Source: Clostridiales bacterium (GTDB taxonomy: Bacteria > Bacillota > Clostridia > Saccharofermentanales > Saccharofermentanaceae). From it: 64,000 nt of DNA. A program made the position numbers and the translations under genes. Each line of letters opens with the position of its first letter. Position 1 is the first letter of the stretch. This document shows, piece after piece, positions 7,844 to 16,617 of the stretch. The stretch is from positions 305,858 to 369,857 of the forward strand of contig JAFZKB010000030.1 in assembly GCA_017551865.1 (NCBI GenBank). The letters are read 5' to 3'. The notes beneath the pieces are model-generated. The model saw only the letters and a list, made by a program, of their open reading frames with translations. It ran no database searches and had not been told where the DNA came from.

Positions 7844-8827
7844 TTATTCAGCGTACTTATGTCTATATTCCATCGGCGTCATGCCCTTTTGCTTTCTAAA
7901 GGCCACATTAAATCTCTGCGGACTGGAAAAGCCCACGGAGGTAGCAATACCGCTGACCTTGATCTCCTTTTGGGTCAGAAGTCTGCACGCCGCTTCGATA
8001 CGGATCTGCATCAGATAGTTCATCGGGCTGATCCCGAACTCATCACGGAACGCTCTCGTGAAGTATCCCTGGCTCAGGAAGACGTAGGCCGCTGTCTCGG
8101 CCACCGTCACACCGCGGTCGTAGTTCTCGTCGAGATAATCTCTGGCGATGAGCACAAGTTCTCTGGCTTTGCCGTTTTTCACGCGCAGGCTCTCTTCCCA
8201 CTCTTCCCGAAGTGCACGGGAAAGCGTGATCAGGAGTTCCATGGTGAGAAGCTGCATCATCATGTCTTTGGCATAGGCATCCGAACGGCTCTCCCGCATG
8301 ATGCGCTCTGCCAGCACACCGATCGCCTGGCGGCTCTTACCGGAGATGATCAGATAGTCCGACGCATTGTCGCCCTGGGCAAAATCAAGGAAGTATTCGA
8401 GAGGCAGGGACGATACATTTTCCTGCAGGAAAGGAACCGTCGGACCGCCGCGAAGCCTGCCGTTTGCCATGGGCTGAGATTCTTTCGGCTTGGAAAGAAG
8501 CGCCTGCTGGGCTTTGGCAATATCGGAAGAAAATCCGAAATAAAGAACAACCATATCAGCCGGTCCCTCAATGACACGAACAGAATGCGTCACCTGCGGG
8601 CGGATGATCAGGGTACTTCCCTTCGTGACCTGCACAGTCTTACCGTTGATCACGAATTCGCACTTGCCGCGGCGAAGATACAAAAGCTCGTGAGAGGTAT
8701 GACGGCTCGCCGTAGGGAAAGGAGTGGATGTCTCAAAACAGTGCTCCACGCCTTCAAAGACTACGGGGATCGAACCGGAAGATTCGAGAAGACTCTTTTC
8801 AAATGCCGGTAAAATATCTACGACCAT
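7844..8827 (-). CDS. AraC-family transcriptional regulator (cupin sensor)
   Basis: A 327-residue regulator. Residues ~30-120 form a cupin-like ligand-binding domain ([19 protein letters not shown], then a [14 protein letters not shown] strand pair); residues ~225-327 hold two helix-turn-helix units, with [21 protein letters not shown] and [20 protein letters not shown], and the usual PMEYR ending. A GGGAGG precedes the ATG. It lies 30 bases after the acetylesterase-like gene and 14 before folE, so it probably shares their transcript. Its ligand is unknown; AraC proteins with this layout often regulate sugar genes, and the linked esterase-like protein is the best target guess. Confidence 0.9.
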   Translation of the reverse strand: MVVDILPAFEKSLLESSGSIPVVFEGVEHCFETSTPFPTASRHTSHELLYLRRGKCEFVINGKTVQVTKGSTLIIRPQVTHSVRVIEGPADMVVLYFGFSSDIAKAQQALLSKPKESQPMANGRLRGGPTVPFLQENVSSLPLEYFLDFAQGDNASDYLIISGKSRQAIGVLAERIMRESRSDAYAKDMMMQLLTMELLITLSRALREEWEESLRVKNGKARELVLIARDYLDENYDRGVTVAETAAYVFLSQGYFTRAFRDEFGISPMNYLMQIRIEAACRLLTQKEIKVSGIATSVGFSSPQRFNVAFRKQKGMTPMEYRHKYAE

Positions 8828-8857
8828 TACGTCATCCTCCCTTCTTATATTTCCTGT

Positions 8858-11227
8858 TTACGGCAGGAAGCGGATATTATCGATATAGATCGCGCCGGAG
8901 CGCTGTCTGTCGAAGATCGTGAAGATCAGTTCAGAGATCTCCATGTCATCAAAGGACGCCCAGTTGAGCGAGATCGTCTGCCAGCGAAGACCGATCTCGA
9001 TCGTCGCCTCACCACGGAAGCCGCTGATCTGCATGGTCTTCTCGCACTGATCCGGGTTAAAGACATCGAGGCAGATCCTTCTTGCTTTCGAGAACTTAAG
9101 CGGCGCCATTACGGACGCATAGGAAAGGACCGGTCCGAACGAAAGGAGGCTGTTTTCCGGCTCGTATTCGATACGGAAGGAAGCCGCACCCTGCGTCTTA
9201 TTCATGACCTCACGGAAGATCGTCGCTTTTCCCTTCGTGATCTTATAGGTCTCCAGTTTTTCAAACTCGCTGTCCCAGGTCTTCTTGCCGATGAAGGTGA
9301 TATCTTCGCAGGAAGCAAAGGTCAGATCCGGGCAGTACTCTGACGGGATCGTGTCGAAGCGGAATGGAAGTACCGGCAGATCGATACGGTTTCGGAATGT
9401 CGCCTGATGAGGAATCGGGCTGTAGCCGTAGGTAACGCCCACCGGATCCTGGATATCGTCATTCCAGACCATAACACGTACGCCGTGCAGGATACGTGCG
9501 GAAGCCGGAACATAGACACGGCTTTCGTCGCAGACGGCAAATCCGCGAAGGATCGATTCATTCTCGGAAAGGCGCAGGCCGTCGACAGTATTATCGAACG
9601 AGAGCATGACTTTGTTTCCGATGACCTCGACACCGACACACTCCGGCGAGGATGCCGGCATCTTCGGGGTGAAGTGCAGACCCAGTGCAATACAGGAAAG
9701 TCTTCGACCGATCGTAAATGAAACGGCCTTGTCCGAAAGCAGCAGATCGTGCTGGCCCAGGATACCGATCGGCATTGGAAATCTTCTTCTTATCGCACAG
9801 AGGCTCTCATTGAATTCCACGTGGCGGTAAGGCGCCTCGGGATCGATGACCTCCGGATGCAGCTGAAGGATAATGAAAGACGGCACCTGGTGCTTGTCTT
9901 CGATGGATCTCGGTCCGAATACGCCGGCCAGATCGACCAGGAGCTGACGGACCATCGCGGTATAGGGTTTTCCGATCCGTGCGTCGGACGCGTCCGGAGC
10001 AAATACGATACCTCGGATGCTGTTGTCACAAAGCGGTGCCAGGCGGTGGTTATAAAGGACGGACATCATGTCCGCCGGTCCGACGAGCGGACGGTGCGCC
10101 TGCTCGGAAACGAGGGTTTCGGTCAGGACCGTTTCCGCAGACGGGATAATGGAGTTCAAAAGCTCCAGATTATTCTTCTTTTCGAAGTGCGCAAGTTCCT
10201 CGGTCGGGAAAGAAAGCGGCGGTTCGTCCGGATCATCGACCGGAGCCGGTACTTCTACCCTCTCCTCGTCTTTATCTTCCGAAGATTCCTCTTCCTTCTT
10301 CTCCTCCGGCTTTCCGCCCTTATTATCCTCGAATGCCAGTGCGCCCTCCGGATCGATCGGTACGTCGCACTTCTCCTCATCTTCGAAGACGAAAGACTCT
10401 TCGCTCTTCTTTTCTTCTCCCTCTTCTTCGTCCTTTAAGATGTCACCCGACAGGATTGCATCTTTACGGTCGGAAAGACGGGCGATATTGGCGCGCCAGC
10501 CTTCTTCATCGAAGTAGAGGTTTCTTTCCTCAAGATATTCGCGGATCGTATCATTGCCGTCGATCCCTTCGTGGGAGAGCCAGCGGTAGATCGGCGCGTA
10601 TTCCTCAGCCAGATCAAGGATGCCGACCGGGTAATGGAGCTGCTCCGCCAGATGATATGCATAGGAAAATGCCACAGATGAGACGCTGGCCAGTTCTTTG
10701 GTATCGCGGATGCGGATCCACTTGCTGTCTTCTTCTGTCAGGACCGGTTCATAGGAGAACTCCTCCGCGGAATCGAGCGTGCCCTTCTTCGGAGAATAAA
10801 AACGCAGAAGCGGCATTACGTCTTTCTTAAGAGGCGTACGCGGAGCGGCACTCTCGGAGATCGAACCGGAAAGCGGACGTCCGCCGAACATCACCCAGAC
10901 ATCACCGCATCGGCAGTCTTCAATGGTCAGCGTATGCGTGAGAGAATGGAACACCAGCGTGTAGGCGTCGGTCGAAGACCGGTATGCAGGAAGCGCAAAC
11001 CGGAAAGATCCGTCTTCCTCGGAAACGGTTTCAAGACTTAAGATTACACCGTAATCTGTATCGAGTTTGGAAACTTTACGTCCATCGGTCGGGTCCTTCA
11101 TGACCTCTAATGTGACCGGCATCGAAGGCGATGCGACTTTTCCCCGCAGCACGATCGGCACTCCCTGCTGGAATACCATGCCCGGAGAGATCCAGGACGG
11201 AAGGCGAATATCATTTGTTTGCGTCAT
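8858..11227 (-). CDS. Degenerate sialate O-acetylesterase-like protein with acidic insert and C-terminal jelly-roll domain
   Basis: A 789-residue protein without a signal peptide. It follows the layout of SGNH-type sialate O-acetylesterases: N-terminal beta domain (LPSWISPGMVFQQGVPIVLR), a GDVW strand (residues 108-111), LYNHRLAPLCDNSIRGIVF (392-409) and a C-terminal beta domain (VMLSFDNTVDGLRL to PVLPFRF). Yet the catalytic GQSNM motif after GDVW reads FGGRPL, the family's W-Q-G-E-S region reads FAPDASDA, and the usual D-x-H-P reads DLLL, so nucleophile and histidine both look lost. Residues ~263-338 are an acidic Glu/Asp/Lys-rich insert. The last ~140 residues, ending AIYIDNIRFLP, resemble a carbohydrate-binding jelly roll. 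The ATG at 11227 is chosen because AAAGGTG lies 9 bases before it. Probably a pseudoenzyme or sugar-binding protein; substrate unknown. Confidence 0.75.
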   Translation of the reverse strand: MTQTNDIRLPSWISPGMVFQQGVPIVLRGKVASPSMPVTLEVMKDPTDGRKVSKLDTDYGVILSLETVSEEDGSFRFALPAYRSSTDAYTLVFHSLTHTLTIEDCRCGDVWVMFGGRPLSGSISESAAPRTPLKKDVMPLLRFYSPKKGTLDSAEEFSYEPVLTEEDSKWIRIRDTKELASVSSVAFSYAYHLAEQLHYPVGILDLAEEYAPIYRWLSHEGIDGNDTIREYLEERNLYFDEEGWRANIARLSDRKDAILSGDILKDEEEGEEKKSEESFVFEDEEKCDVPIDPEGALAFEDNKGGKPEEKKEEESSEDKDEERVEVPAPVDDPDEPPLSFPTEELAHFEKKNNLELLNSIIPSAETVLTETLVSEQAHRPLVGPADMMSVLYNHRLAPLCDNSIRGIVFAPDASDARIGKPYTAMVRQLLVDLAGVFGPRSIEDKHQVPSFIILQLHPEVIDPEAPYRHVEFNESLCAIRRRFPMPIGILGQHDLLLSDKAVSFTIGRRLSCIALGLHFTPKMPASSPECVGVEVIGNKVMLSFDNTVDGLRLSENESILRGFAVCDESRVYVPASARILHGVRVMVWNDDIQDPVGVTYGYSPIPHQATFRNRIDLPVLPFRFDTIPSEYCPDLTFASCEDITFIGKKTWDSEFEKLETYKITKGKATIFREVMNKTQGAASFRIEYEPENSLLSFGPVLSYASVMAPLKFSKARRICLDVFNPDQCEKTMQISGFRGEATIEIGLRWQTISLNWASFDDMEISELIFTIFDRQRSGAIYIDNIRFLP

Positions 11228-11283
11228 ATTATGCGACACCTTTCCAGATTATCTCATTCTGCATTCTATTATACGACAACTTT
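11227..11283. repeat. Two direct 17-bp repeats 40 bp apart upstream of the acetylesterase-like gene
   Basis: TATTATGCGACACCTTT (11227-11243) and TATTATACGACAACTTT (11267-11283) differ at two positions and are 40 bp apart, about four helical turns. On the minus strand the downstream copy contains the ribosome site and start codon of the gene, and the upstream copy contains a TATAAT (11268-11273) that would serve as a -10 box with a poor -35. This suits an activator-dependent promoter such as an AraC target, but the repeat could also be a small duplication. Confidence 0.5.
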
Positions 11284-11454
11284 CTTCGTTTTACGCATAT
11301 AAACAAATATATATACCAGGTAAGAATAAAATAGTGCCTACGTTCGTACAAACGAGCACTCCAAGGCACAAAATCACGCTTATATCATTTACCGCCGGTT
11401 GCGCCCCCCTCTAATATAAAATTGCAAACTCTCTCTACGAAAGGAGGTGTCATT

Positions 11455-11718
11455 ATGGACGAAGCTAAGATCATCGGTAGAGTGATCCGGGGGATCCGGC
11501 GGGAAAAGGAACTGTCCCAGTTCGTCGTTTCCTCTCTGGCGGAGATCAATCTTTCCTATTACTGCAAGATCGAACGCGGGGAGACCAACCTGTCCCTGAA
11601 GAAACTGTTCTCCATTCTTCGGGTGCTGGAAGTCACACCTTCGCAGTTCATCGAATTAGTCTGCCTCGAGCGGCAGTTCCTGATCGTATCGACCGCAACT
11701 TCGCCCCTTCTTGACTAG
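11455..11718 (+). CDS. Small XRE-type helix-turn-helix regulator
   Basis: An 87-residue DNA-binding protein composed almost entirely of one Cro/CI-type HTH (residues ~5-65: IGRVIRGIRREKELSQFVVS, then LAEINLSYYCKIERGETNLS and LFSILRVLEVTPSQF). The start MDEAKIIG has a perfect AAAGGAGGTG 6-7 bases upstream. No sensor domain is present, so it either responds by interacting with another protein or acts as a simple repressor. It lies between the divergent acetylesterase-like gene and a same-strand AraC gene, 104 bases upstream of the latter. Target unknown. Confidence 0.85.
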   Translation: MDEAKIIGRVIRGIRREKELSQFVVSSLAEINLSYYCKIERGETNLSLKKLFSILRVLEVTPSQFIELVCLERQFLIVSTATSPLLD

Positions 11719-11821
11719 TTTCGTGATTTTGCCCTCCTCTCTTCCTTTTTTGACTATGTTATGGTATTCTGAAATCATCCATTCATCAAGAATCTACCAA
11801 AGCAGTGAGGGGGGCTTTCCC

Positions 11822-12775
11822 ATGGCACGCAGAAAGAAAAAAAGAACGATAGATCCGATATATGAGGACCTTCACCGAGTCAGTCTCGAAGGCGCGCTGG
11901 CCAGTTGTCTCCACTTCCCTGAAGAAGGAGCAATATGTCAGAACATCCCGATTCACTATCATGATTTTGTCGAGATAATTTACTGTATAAAAGGCAGATT
12001 CACTGCCAAAATGTCCAATCGCGAGGTCATGTTGAGCGAAGGAGATATGCTTCTTCTGAATATCAATGAAATGCATGGTTTTTACCATTTCGAACCCTGT
12101 GAGTATTACTGTCTGCAGTTCGATCCGACAGAATACTTTACCTCCCCGACTGCACTCATTGGAGAAAAATACATCATTCCTTTCCTGGTTTCTTCCACCA
12201 GTGACAAGAAAGGCAATGATTATACCCTTCTTGCGAAGAAAGAAGAGCTGGAAGGAACATTTATCCCGGACGTCATCAAGAACTATCACGATGAATTAAA
12301 AGAAAAACTGCCCGGATACGAACTTGCGATCCGCGCAGATATCTGCCGCCTGTACCTGTGGTACTTAAGAAGAATGGAGAAAAACGGCATTTATTTATTC
12401 GGCACTACAGACTATCGTCAGGATGACCTCGAGAGGATCAAGGTCGCCATGGATTATGTCCACGAGAATTATGCGGAACCGGTACTGGCGAGAAAGATGG
12501 CAGTCATGTGCAACATGAGCTACAGCTATTTCTCCCGTTTCTTCCGTCATACACTCGGACAGACGTTCTCGGATTATCTTCTGTTCGTGCGTCTCACAGA
12601 AGCAGAAAAGCTCCTTATCTCAACGACAAAGAGCATCAGCACGATTGCTATGGATACGGGATTCAGTACGTCCAGTTACTTCATCACCCAGTTTAAGAAA
12701 CATCGTCACATCACGCCGAAACAGCTTCGAACGAAGGTCGCTTCGCCGGAACTTACTTCAGACTGGCCTGCATAG
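11822..12775 (+). CDS. AraC-family transcriptional regulator
   Basis: A 317-residue regulator with a basic N-terminus (MARRKKKRTIDP), a cupin-type sensor domain (residues ~35-125; HYHDFVEIIYCIKGRF, then SEGDMLLLNINEMHGF) and a C-terminal pair of HTH motifs (ARKMAVMCNMSYSYFSRFF and ISTIAMDTGFSTSSYFITQF, then KHRHITPKQLR). The frame is open for 37 codons upstream, but the ATG at 11822 has a GAGGGGGG ribosome site and gives a normal N-terminus. Its 3' end overlaps the 3' end of the convergent DeoR gene by 23 bases. Ligand and targets are not evident; the divergent acetylesterase-like gene is one candidate. Confidence 0.9.
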   Translation: MARRKKKRTIDPIYEDLHRVSLEGALASCLHFPEEGAICQNIPIHYHDFVEIIYCIKGRFTAKMSNREVMLSEGDMLLLNINEMHGFYHFEPCEYYCLQFDPTEYFTSPTALIGEKYIIPFLVSSTSDKKGNDYTLLAKKEELEGTFIPDVIKNYHDELKEKLPGYELAIRADICRLYLWYLRRMEKNGIYLFGTTDYRQDDLERIKVAMDYVHENYAEPVLARKMAVMCNMSYSYFSRFFRHTLGQTFSDYLLFVRLTEAEKLLISTTKSISTIAMDTGFSTSSYFITQFKKHRHITPKQLRTKVASPELTSDWPA

Positions 12776-13544
12776 GCGCGATCACCAGTTCGATACCGAA
12801 ATCACGGATCTCGGACGCCTGTTCCGGAGAGATCCCGGAATCGGTGATGAGTACATCTATCTTTTCTGCAGGAATAAAGGAAGATGTGGAATCCGCGTTG
12901 AGTTTGGAGGAATCCACCAGCGCGATGATCCGCTTGCACTTTTCCGCGAAACGCTTCTTCAGCTCAAGTTCATAGAAGTTATGTCCGGTCAGTCCGGAAT
13001 TTAAAGAAAAACCGTTTCCTGAGACGAAATAACTGTCTCCGCTGATCCTTCGGAGCATCTCTTCACAGAGGAGTCCCTCGATCGCGCCGGAATGCGGACG
13101 CAGGACGCCGCCTACCAGGACGGTTCTGAAATTGCTGTATCTCTGGATCTCCATTGCAGTATGGATACCGTTCGTTACGATCGTCAGGTTATCCAGTTTG
13201 CTGATATAAGGGATCATGTGGAATGTCGTGGAGCTGGCGTCGATAAAAATGGTCTCGCCTTCTCTTACGAATTTTCCGGCTTCCCGGCCGATCACGGTCT
13301 TTTCCGCCACACACATGACGCTTCGGCGCATATAGTTTTCCGGATTGGCGGATTCTTTTACGGAATCAGCGATCTGCGCGCCGCCATGAAAACGGACGAT
13401 CGCACCCTCGCGTTCCAGGTCACGAAGGTCAGATCTTACCGTCGCACCGGTTACGCCAAGCTTGGCCTGAAGGTCCGTCGTAGCTATACGGCCTTCTTTT
13501 TCCAATATCTCCAGGATCTTTTTTCTTCTGTCGATGTTAATCAT
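12753..13544 (-). CDS. DeoR-family transcriptional regulator
   Basis: A 263-residue regulator. Residues 1-55 are a DeoR winged helix (RRKKILEILEKEGRIATTDL, then LGVTGATVRSDLRDLEREGAIVRFHGG), followed by a sugar-phosphate-isomerase-like sensor domain (IFIDASSTTFHMIPYI, then LTIVTNGIHTAMEI and VVGGVLR-type VLVGGVLRPHSG). Family members bind phosphorylated sugars. A consensus promoter (TTGACA, 17 bp, TATTAT) lies 43-71 bases upstream. No sugar catabolic genes are adjacent; the nearest sugar genes are the ABC importer 8 kb away, so the target is unknown. Confidence 0.92.
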   Translation of the reverse strand: MINIDRRKKILEILEKEGRIATTDLQAKLGVTGATVRSDLRDLEREGAIVRFHGGAQIADSVKESANPENYMRRSVMCVAEKTVIGREAGKFVREGETIFIDASSTTFHMIPYISKLDNLTIVTNGIHTAMEIQRYSNFRTVLVGGVLRPHSGAIEGLLCEEMLRRISGDSYFVSGNGFSLNSGLTGHNFYELELKKRFAEKCKRIIALVDSSKLNADSTSSFIPAEKIDVLITDSGISPEQASEIRDFGIELVIAPMQASLK

Positions 13545-13586
13545 TATTTTCCCCTACTCTCCCGAAAATTCTGCGGAACGAAATCC

Positions 13587-13615
13587 ATAATATACGCCGC
13601 ACTATCGTTTGTCAA
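13587..13615 (-). promoter_or_regulatory. Promoter of the DeoR-family gene
   Basis: On the minus strand TTGACA (13610-13615) and TATTAT (13587-13592) are separated by 17 bases. All six -35 bases match consensus. Confidence 0.75.
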
Positions 13616-13744
13616 CGTTTCTTTTTCATTTGTTTTCATTTTTCTTTTTTGGAACAGATCTTTTCCATGCGAAAAGATCCCTCCCGGGAACAAAAAAAGA
13701 GCTGCTTTCTCATGATCTTACGATCACTTCGAAATCAGCCCTTA

Positions 13745-13818
13745 TGGCTGCCGAACTAGGATTCGAACCCAGACAGACGGTGCCAGAAACCGGAGTGCTA
13801 CCCTTACACAATTCGGCA
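13745..13818 (-). tRNA. tRNA-Gln (anticodon CUG)
   Basis: On the minus strand a 74-nt cloverleaf: acceptor TGCCGAA/TTCGGCA with the U1-A72 pair and G73 that mark glutamine tRNAs, D arm GTGT/GCAC, T arm CTGGG/CCTAG with TTCGAAT loop, and an encoded CCA. The anticodon loop TTCTGGC reads CUG. The first anticodon-stem pair is a C/U mismatch and the D loop is short. This CAG-decoding isoacceptor would supplement the UUG tRNA. It has its own promoter just upstream. Confidence 0.93.
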
Positions 13819-13840
13819 ATGTTGGTAATCAACGTTTGAA

Positions 13841-13869
13841 AGTATACCAAATGTATTCCGATAGTGCAA
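13841..13869 (-). promoter_or_regulatory. Promoter of tRNA-Gln
   Basis: On the minus strand TTGCAC (13864-13869), a 17-base spacer ending in TGG, and TATACT (13841-13846). The predicted transcription start is about 16 bases before the tRNA 5' end. Confidence 0.7.
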
Positions 13870-13913
13870 TACTTTTTTGCTCCGGATCCGCACAAAAATC
13901 TCTGAGGAGGTCT

Positions 13914-15953
13914 TTACCTCGCTCTTCCGTATGTATACTTGCCGGTAAGACCGACGATCATTTTTCCGTTTGCATCCTTATGGTACGGATATACCCAGTA
14001 ATAGTTATAGACGGTCTTGGATGCTGTCTTGTCGGTATACTGCGTACCCTGGGTCGTCATGCCAACATAGCCGTACGGCTTTCCATCCACGATTCCGTAG
14101 ACCAGATAGCCTTCTGCCTGATACGATGCCGTCCAGGTAAGTTTCACGCCATCCTTCACCGACGCGGCCTTCAGGTCTGTAACTGCGGAACAAACACCTT
14201 TTGCAAATACATACTTCGTGCATGCGCCCGGATACATTTTATCTCTTGAATCCTTTACATACGGGAATACCCAGTAGTAGTTATAATCTGAATCCAGGGC
14301 TTTTGTATCCGTAAAAGTCGTGCCTTTGGTCGTCATACCGACGTATCCGTATTTCTTATCTTTCTGCGCGTAGATGAGATACCCTTCCGCACCTTCCACG
14401 GCATTCCAGTTTAGTACGACGCGGTTCTTGCCGCCTGCTTTTGCCGTAAGGCCGGAAATGGCTCCCGGGATCTTACAGTCCGGGAAGCGGAACCGATACT
14501 CGATGACAATATCGCCGATGACAATATCTCCTACGATATTGCTACCGGGAAGTCTTCTCACAAGATTCGGTGTGACGGAAGTATCAAAACCGATATCGTC
14601 TGTTCCATCCTTATCCAGATCCAAATAGGCAGTAGACCCGACCGAATGCAAGGCGCAGTAGTTATTCATGTTAAAGTAAGCCATAGCCATTACATCTGCC
14701 GCATTATATTCAGACCCTTCATCTCTTAAGTCGAGCGTCTTTTTCTCACCCAGAACGGATCTGTCGATCTCACAAAGGTTCGAGCAGGAATCTGTTTCAT
14801 ATTTGCCATATCTTCTCTCTGCAGTGAGATAGACATGATAATCTTTTCCCCAGGCCGTTTTATCCAGATCTTCGGGAAGGGTAAAATAGATCACTCCGTC
14901 TCCTTTATAATCGTCAGCTCCCTGCGACTTGGTACAGGCAAAATAGTGCAGGATCTGCGCATCACTCTCGGTATACTCTTTATCTGTGATCACTGCATAG
15001 ATACCATCTGCCGTAGACTCATAGGAATAGGGGACGTCGATCCTCAAAGAGGCTGAAACAGAAATAGGCAATCCTTCCCTTATCTTCAGTTCATACGGAG
15101 TCTTAACCGTAAGTTTGTACTCCGAACCTGTTTTTCCCGCCGTCCCGGAAAGCAGTGTCGTAAACATGATCTTGCTCTTAAGAACATTCATCGCAGGAGA
15201 GACACCACAGGCCTCCTTTACGTTTATACTGTTAAAGGCTCCATTTTCTTTTGCTATGAACACGCTCGAATCATCATACGCGGAACGGGACATCCAAGTA
15301 TGGTATTCCCCATTCTGCTTCTTCTTGCGGGACCATGCTGCTGAGGGATAATCCTCATAATATCCGTATTCGGGATTCGTCATATCCTCTATGTCAAGAA
15401 GGAATATCTTATTTCCTCTCAGGGGAGTCGATTTCGGCTTGATATCCCGGATATCACCGTCTACACTATCCGGATAAGCGTAACTATCCTTCTCCGTTCT
15501 CATTAACGCATTACTCTCTGCGGAAGTAAAACATTTATCCAAAGTCAGGAACATGACCTGATTGATCCAGGAACAAATCGTGGATTGAGCCCAGTATGAC
15601 GGAGACGTCGAACTGGTACTCGAATTGAAACTGGCAGAAAAAGGGATCGTATCACAATCCAGAAGCATCGACGTCTCTCCATACTTTTCACAGTTCGGAT
15701 CCAGCACACGGAATCGAAGCGGTGATTCATTATATTTCGCATAATAGACATAGCATCCACTCCACGTCTCCCCTGATGAAGTGCATTTTCTCGGAGATCC
15801 GATCACAGACGATCCGATAAAGGTATTCGTCTCATCCTTCGACCAGTCTGCCTGAACACTTTTCTGCGAGGGCAGAAGTGCAAACAATGAAAAGATCATT
15901 GTGGCAGAAAGCAGCAGCGCGGTAGTCCTCTTCATGATTCTTCTCGATGTCAT
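13914..15953 (-). CDS. Secreted protein: DUF6273-like domain plus two FN3 repeats
   Basis: A 679-residue exported protein. The start MTSRRIMKRTTALLLSATM opens a signal peptide (basic start, hydrophobic ALLLSATMIFSLFALL, cleavage near VQA-DW). Residues ~40-250 resemble the DUF6273/lectin-like domain of clostridial surface proteins (LLDCDTIPFSASF, then ICSWINQVMF and CGVSPAMNV near its end). A middle beta-rich part carries YLDLDKDGTDD, an EF-hand/dockerin-like calcium loop. The C-terminal ~185 residues are two fibronectin-III-like repeats, each with EGYL(I/V)Y and YGYVGMTT motifs and NYYWV(F/Y)PY. No LPXTG or membrane anchor is seen. An ATG six bases earlier is possible. A short GAGGT/ACCTC hairpin with T5 spans the stop. 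Function unknown; a carbohydrate or peptidoglycan-binding surface role is inference. Confidence 0.8.
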   Translation of the reverse strand: MTSRRIMKRTTALLLSATMIFSLFALLPSQKSVQADWSKDETNTFIGSSVIGSPRKCTSSGETWSGCYVYYAKYNESPLRFRVLDPNCEKYGETSMLLDCDTIPFSASFNSSTSSTSPSYWAQSTICSWINQVMFLTLDKCFTSAESNALMRTEKDSYAYPDSVDGDIRDIKPKSTPLRGNKIFLLDIEDMTNPEYGYYEDYPSAAWSRKKKQNGEYHTWMSRSAYDDSSVFIAKENGAFNSINVKEACGVSPAMNVLKSKIMFTTLLSGTAGKTGSEYKLTVKTPYELKIREGLPISVSASLRIDVPYSYESTADGIYAVITDKEYTESDAQILHYFACTKSQGADDYKGDGVIYFTLPEDLDKTAWGKDYHVYLTAERRYGKYETDSCSNLCEIDRSVLGEKKTLDLRDEGSEYNAADVMAMAYFNMNNYCALHSVGSTAYLDLDKDGTDDIGFDTSVTPNLVRRLPGSNIVGDIVIGDIVIEYRFRFPDCKIPGAISGLTAKAGGKNRVVLNWNAVEGAEGYLIYAQKDKKYGYVGMTTKGTTFTDTKALDSDYNYYWVFPYVKDSRDKMYPGACTKYVFAKGVCSAVTDLKAASVKDGVKLTWTASYQAEGYLVYGIVDGKPYGYVGMTTQGTQYTDKTASKTVYNYYWVYPYHKDANGKMIVGLTGKYTYGRAR

Positions 15954-15999
15954 ACTCATTCTTCCTTCAGCGATGAATTTTATAGTATCTGAATTGTCT

Positions 16000-16617
16000 T
16001 TACCTGGATCCCGGACGCGAAGTAGGCATATCCGGCTGCGCAGGAAGCGGCTCCATGAGTCCGAGCTCCTCCGCCTTTCTTCTGGCCACTTCGATATCCT
16101 GCCAGAGCTTGATCCGCTCATTGTTATTTCTCAGGATATAGGCAGGATGGAATGTCGGAAGGATAAGATATCCGTTCTTCTCGATAAAGCTTCCGCGGAT
16201 CTGCGTCATCTTCGCATTCTTATCTCCTGTAAAAAGAGTATAGGCCGTCTTCCCCAAAAGCACGATGATCTTCGGCTTGGCGATCAGTATCTGCTTGCCG
16301 AGGAGTTTCTTACAGGCGGCCGCCTCCGCATCTGTCGGAACACGGTTCTCCGGCGGACGGCACTTCACAACATTAGCGATATGGTAGTCTTTTTCAGAAA
16401 AGCCCTGGGCATCCAAAAGAAGCTGAAGAAGTCTTCCGGCCTGTCCGACGAAAGGTCTGCCCTCTTCGTCCTCGTTCGCACCCGGACCTTCACCGACGAA
16501 CATGACGGGCGCAACAACACTGCCTCTGTAGATCACGACGTTCTTTCTCGTCTCGGCCAGAGGACAGGCATGACATGAATTACATTCTTCAACGAAATCG
16601 TTCCAGGAGATCTTCAT
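16000..16617 (-). CDS. Uracil-DNA glycosylase, family 4 (Fe-S)
   Basis: A 205-residue family-4 uracil-DNA glycosylase removing uracil from DNA in base-excision repair. It has the family A-motif GEGPGANED (42-50), FVGQAG and the HPAYILRN active-site region, and the four [4Fe-4S] ligand cysteines Cys15, Cys18, Cys86 and Cys102. The C-terminus is a short Pro/Arg-rich tail. The start overlaps the stop of the Smr gene by 4 bases (ATGA), so the two DNA-related genes are coupled. Confidence 0.94.
   Translation of the reverse strand: MKISWNDFVEECNSCHACPLAETRKNVVIYRGSVVAPVMFVGEGPGANEDEEGRPFVGQAGRLLQLLLDAQGFSEKDYHIANVVKCRPPENRVPTDAEAAACKKLLGKQILIAKPKIIVLLGKTAYTLFTGDKNAKMTQIRGSFIEKNGYLILPTFHPAYILRNNNERIKLWQDIEVARRKAEELGLMEPLPAQPDMPTSRPGSR

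Noticed and set aside
13682..13744. Terminator of tRNA-Gln
   Set aside because: A T7 run is present, but only weak stems were found beside it, so no hairpin is claimed.
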